The position numbers and the translations under genes are program-made. From positions 1-17,427 of the forward strand of contig JANLSD010000041.1 of NCBI GenBank assembly GCA_031362245.1: DNA of 17,427 nt, given 5' to 3'. The notes beneath the pieces are model-generated. The model had not been told where the DNA came from. It was given only the letters and a program-made list of their open reading frames with translations, and did no database searches. Position 1 is the first letter of the stretch. Every line of letters starts with the position of its first letter. Positions 14,941-17,427 of the stretch are shown here, in pieces. This DNA is from JAAURS01 sp031362245 (lineage in GTDB: Bacteria; Cyanobacteriota; Cyanobacteriia; Thermosynechococcales; Thermosynechococcaceae).

Positions 14941-15106
14941 GGGTTTATCAGGGGAGACTCAGGGCGATCATCCATCATCAAGATTAACCTCACCCATAAA
15001 CCCTATGATTTCATCGTAAAAACCGCCCTATCCATCGTTTCACATCGGCCCAAATTTTGTAATGATATATTAAGCACCCTAATCAAGCCTCAGTCAGTCA
15101 AGCTTG

Positions 15107-15133
15107 GTTAAAGGACTGCATCCTTGCTTTAAC
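15107..15133 (+). promoter_or_regulatory. Inverted repeat in the msrB leader
   Basis: GTTAAAG (15107-15113) pairs with CTTTAAC (15127-15133), 8 bases before the msrB ATG. No clear Shine-Dalgarno sequence precedes that start, so the hairpin may influence initiation. Confidence 0.35.
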
Positions 15134-15141
15134 TTTCACCC

Positions 15142-15633
15142 ATGAACAAACGCACCTTTTTGACCGCAGGCATTGCATGGCTCGGTTCCACTATCAGTCT
15201 TATTTTTAGGAGTTCATCCGCTATGGCAGCCCCACAAAAGCAGTTTGAAGTCGCCAAAACCGAACAAGAATGGCGTCAAAGCCTTTCACCAGAATCATTC
15301 AAAGTTCTGCGAGAGCATGGCACAGAACGTGCAGGCACTAGCCCCTTAGATAAGCAGTACGGCAAAGGCACCTACGACTGTGCAGGCTGTGGTCAACCCC
15401 TGTTTGTCTCAGATACTAAATTCAACAGCGGCACAGGCTGGCCCAGCTTTAATGACCCCATTGAAAATGCAACCGAATCCACTGTAGACCGTGCTTTTTT
15501 TATGGTTCGTACCGAAATTCATTGCAGTAAATGTGGCGGTCACTTAGGCCACGTTTTTGACGATGGCCCCGCTCCCACTGGCAAACGCTACTGCATGAAT
15601 GGCGCAGCCATGGCGTTTGTTCCAGAAGCTTAG
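15142..15633 (+). CDS. msrB: Methionine sulfoxide reductase B, probably exported
   Basis: This 163-residue enzyme reduces the R-form of methionine sulfoxide in oxidised proteins. The MsrB domain covers about 38-162. Two CxxC pairs (Cys80/Cys83 and Cys128/Cys131) bind structural zinc. The catalytic Cys151 is in GKRYCMNGAAM, and GTGWPSF (97-103) is the conserved substrate-pocket segment. The first 30 residues form a signal peptide, MNKRTFLTAG then a hydrophobic core and AMA. This suggests action in the periplasm or thylakoid lumen. KRTFL resembles a weak Tat motif but only one of the two arginines is present. The gene seems to stand alone, and a hairpin-forming repeat follows the stop. Confidence 0.95.
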   Translation: MNKRTFLTAGIAWLGSTISLIFRSSSAMAAPQKQFEVAKTEQEWRQSLSPESFKVLREHGTERAGTSPLDKQYGKGTYDCAGCGQPLFVSDTKFNSGTGWPSFNDPIENATESTVDRAFFMVRTEIHCSKCGGHLGHVFDDGPAPTGKRYCMNGAAMAFVPEA

Positions 15634-15644
15634 GGCTGTTAACC

Positions 15645-15707
15645 GGGCTTCGGCTTCGCTCAGCCCTCAATTCCGTATTGGTTGCGGGTTGAGCGAAGCC
15701 GAAACCC
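15645..15707 (+). terminator. Hairpin formed by inverted repeat copies behind msrB
   Basis: GGGCTTCGGCTTCGCTCA (15645-15662) is complementary to 15690-15707 at 17 of 18 positions, with a 27-base loop. It begins 12 bases after the msrB stop. It may end the transcript although no T-run follows. Confidence 0.45.
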
Positions 15708-15758
15708 AATCCTCAATCCTGTCCTGGTTGCGGGTTGAGCGGAGCCGAAACCCAATCC
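15667..15758. repeat. Two tandem 46-base repeat units with core GAGCGAAGCCGAAAC
   Basis: Units 15667-15712 and 15713-15758 agree at 41 of 46 positions; their last 34 bases differ at only one. The inverted half copy at 15645-15662 belongs to the same family. This looks like a dispersed short repeat of the kind that is abundant in cyanobacterial intergenic DNA. No open frame runs through it. Confidence 0.8.
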
Positions 15759-15765
15759 CACCCAT

Positions 15766-16302
15766 TCACTCCATCTGACTTTGCTCAAGAGACTCAAAGG
15801 AAGCCTGAATCACCCCCCCCGTCTTTTGATCAAGCTTTGCCCAATCCACCTCACCTAAAGCATCAAATAAGGTTTGATCAGCCACCGCATCATCCAGACC
15901 AACATTCACAAAATCCTTAGAATTTATCTGTGGGACATAGTCCGCCAGACAGATTTGACAGCACAACTCCCAAACATTCAGGAGTCGTCTTTCCTCCCCC
16001 TTTTCTAAATGCAAAAGATAGATCGGAATCGGCTGCGGCAACGCCTCCAACTGATCTTCCAGATCAGCCTTCTCCGATTTAGCCGCAGCCTCAATTTTGT
16101 CGTATAGCCATAGCACCTCTGCCTTTGCCTCAGGGGTTATTCCTTCCGGCCAAGCATAGGTTGTTTCGTACTGACCCTTCCAATCAGACTGCTCTAGCGA
16201 CCTACGAAGATGATCCATCACGCGAATAAAGGTAGGCTGCATCAGTGTGAGCGCAGTTTGACCCCCAGAGCCTTCAGCAAAATCAGCAGAATCAAAAGAC
16301 AT
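15766..16302 (-). CDS. Conserved cyanobacterial protein of unknown function
   Basis: I prefer the internal ATG at 16300-16302 (178 residues, MSFDSADFAEG) because I recall cyanobacterial relatives beginning this way and containing GGQTALTLMQPTFIRV. The frame opens further upstream at 16344, with 14 extra residues of basic, atypical composition. Neither start has a strong Shine-Dalgarno sequence. The protein is soluble, acidic and mostly helical. A segment at about 100-135 (LPQPIPIYLLHL through NVWELCCQICL) carries two adjacent cysteines plus one more. GEVDWAKLDQKTGG near the C-terminus is also family-like. It may be cytoplasmic; no function is known to me. It is divergent from the thiC unit. 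Confidence 0.75.
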   Translation of the reverse strand: MSFDSADFAEGSGGQTALTLMQPTFIRVMDHLRRSLEQSDWKGQYETTYAWPEGITPEAKAEVLWLYDKIEAAAKSEKADLEDQLEALPQPIPIYLLHLEKGEERRLLNVWELCCQICLADYVPQINSKDFVNVGLDDAVADQTLFDALGEVDWAKLDQKTGGVIQASFESLEQSQME

Positions 16303-16404
16303 GATTAACCAGAACTGTCTAAACGCATCCCTTGAGCGTCGCATTCATAGGGCCTGAATACCAGAGAACTTAGGAAAAGTTTTACGTTGGTGTTACGATC
16401 TCAT

Positions 16405-16486
16405 CTAGCTAGGGGTGCTTGAGCAGTCAAGCTGAGATTACACCCTTAGAACCTGAGTCCGGCTAATACCGGCGGAGGGAAGCTGT
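16405..16486 (+). ncRNA. TPP riboswitch (THI element) controlling thiC
   Basis: All landmarks are present. GGGTG (16413-16417) pairs with CACCC (16441-16445). A variable stem CTTGA/TCAAG follows (16418-16422 with 16427-16431). CTGAGA is at 16432-16437, ACCTGA at 16451-16456, CCGG-CTAATA-CCGG at 16459-16472, and GGAGGGAAGC closes the aptamer. AGCT at both ends (16407-16410 and 16481-16484) can form the closing stem. Only 23 bases separate it from the thiC ATG, and the ribosome binding site lies within them. Control of translation is therefore more likely than an attenuator. Confidence 0.95.
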
Positions 16487-16507
16487 TTATTCTAAGGAAA
16501 ACTCAAT

Positions 16508-17427
16508 ATGCGAAGCGCATGGATCGCGAAACGCCAAGGGCACGCCAATGTGTCCCAGATGCATTATGCCCGTCAAGGCACCATCACCGAAGAGATGAAC
16601 TACGTCGCTCAACGGGAAAATCTGCCTGCTGAGCTGATTAAAGACGAAGTGGCACGGGGCCGGATGATTATTCCTGCCAACATCAACCACACCAACTTAG
16701 AGCCAATGGCGATCGGCATTGCCTCTAAGTGCAAGGTCAATGCCAATATCGGCGCTTCACCCAACTCTTCAGACATGAAGGAAGAAGTGGCTAAACTCCA
16801 CCTCGCGGTGAAGTACGGCGCAGATACCGTAATGGACTTATCCACGGGCGGCGGCAATCTAGACGAAATCCGTACCACCATTATCAATGCCTCGACGGTG
16901 CCCATTGGCACGGTGCCCATTTATCAAGCACTCGAAAGCGTCCACGGCAACATTGAAAACCTGACTGCCGATGACTTTTTGCACATCATCGAAAAACATG
17001 CTCAGCAAGGCGTTGATTACCAAACCATCCACGCTGGCATCTTGATCGAGCATTTACCCCTCGTCCGCAACCGTATTACCGGAATCGTTTCTCGCGGCGG
17101 CGGCATTTTGGCGCGATGGATGCTCCACCACCACAAGCAAAATCCGCTGTACACCCATTTTCACGAAATCATCGAAATCTTCAAGAAGTACGACGTGTCC
17201 TTTAGCTTAGGTGACTCCCTTCGCCCAGGCTGTACCCACGATGCCTCCGATGAAGCCCAGTTGGCTGAGCTAAAAACCCTAGGTCAGCTCACCCGCAGAG
17301 CTTGGGAAGATGATATTCAGGTCATGGTGGAAGGCCCTGGTCATGTGCCGATGGATCAGATCGAGTTCAATGTCCGCAAGCAAATGGAAGAATGCTCTGA
17401 AGCGCCTTTCTATGTGCTGGGGCCACT
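16508..17427 (+). CDS. thiC: Phosphomethylpyrimidine synthase ThiC, 3' partial
   Basis: ThiC is a radical-SAM enzyme that converts 5-aminoimidazole ribotide into hydroxymethylpyrimidine phosphate for thiamine synthesis. The frame is open from the ATG to the right edge (306 codons), about two thirds of the usual 450 or so. The start is supported by AAGGA (16494-16498) 9 bases upstream. Recognisable blocks in order are EVARGRMIIPANINH, KVNANIGASP, DTVMDLSTGGGN, TVPIYQA, SLGDSLRPGCTHDASDEAQ and VEGPGHVPMDQI. The C-terminal CxxCxxxxC iron-sulfur motif would be beyond the window. The TPP riboswitch upstream gives feedback by the end product. Confidence 0.97.
   Translation, partial: MRSAWIAKRQGHANVSQMHYARQGTITEEMNYVAQRENLPAELIKDEVARGRMIIPANINHTNLEPMAIGIASKCKVNANIGASPNSSDMKEEVAKLHLAVKYGADTVMDLSTGGGNLDEIRTTIINASTVPIGTVPIYQALESVHGNIENLTADDFLHIIEKHAQQGVDYQTIHAGILIEHLPLVRNRITGIVSRGGGILARWMLHHHKQNPLYTHFHEIIEIFKKYDVSFSLGDSLRPGCTHDASDEAQLAELKTLGQLTRRAWEDDIQVMVEGPGHVPMDQIEFNVRKQMEECSEAPFYVLGP

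Noticed and set aside
14941..15003. GGGTTTAT and ATAAACCC as a terminator of the deacetylase-like gene.
   Set aside because: The arms are 47 bases apart and AT-rich, with no T-run; the match is too easily produced by chance.
15667..15758. Tandem repeats considered as a CRISPR array.
   Set aside because: There are only two adjacent units with no unique spacers, and no cas genes are near.

Overview
The window reads as a chromosomal segment of a cyanobacterium. The HIP1 octamer GCGATCGC occurs twelve times between positions 4681 and 14456. The gene set also fits: a type II J protein, HU, an NtcA-type promoter on amt1, a cyanobacterial-style gyrA, and thiC under a TPP riboswitch. I cannot name the genus.

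Positions 1-4117 look like accessory DNA. A very long open frame enters from the left edge (2-2815). It has a hydrophobic Gly-rich segment, a long Ala/Lys/Glu linker and a C-terminal domain with a PD-(D/E)xK nuclease signature. I read it as a polymorphic-toxin-like protein. A 313-codon gene with a strong ribosome binding site and an AT-rich 5' half follows 43 bases later and is the natural immunity candidate. A short relic of the toxin linker (about 3897-3959) lies beyond it, as if an older cassette had been displaced. No HIP1 site occurs in this part.

Positions 4118-8514 hold a zinc-finger-less DnaJ, a convergent HU gene with an intricate inverted-repeat leader, a secreted protein with Trp/Gln repeats and a VirB10/TrbI-like C-terminal pattern, and a multi-spanning ArnT-like family 39 glycosyltransferase. 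Just after the glycosyltransferase, on the other strand, is a frameshifted and truncated relic of a 2OG-Fe(II) oxygenase (8532-8908).

Positions 8909-14022 hold the ammonium transporter amt1 and gyrA, both on the minus strand and each followed by a strong hairpin. amt1 has a textbook NtcA box directly abutting a second perfect palindrome. The GyrA has a degenerate GyrA box and acidic insertions.

Positions 14023-17427 hold a histone-deacetylase-fold amidohydrolase, an exported methionine sulfoxide reductase B, a short repeat cluster (two tandem 46-base units plus an inverted half copy), a conserved cyanobacterial protein of unknown function, and a TPP riboswitch controlling thiC, which runs off the right edge. 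Apart from the toxin/immunity pair the genes appear to be independent single-gene units. The strongest candidates for something undescribed are the toxin/immunity cassette and its relic.
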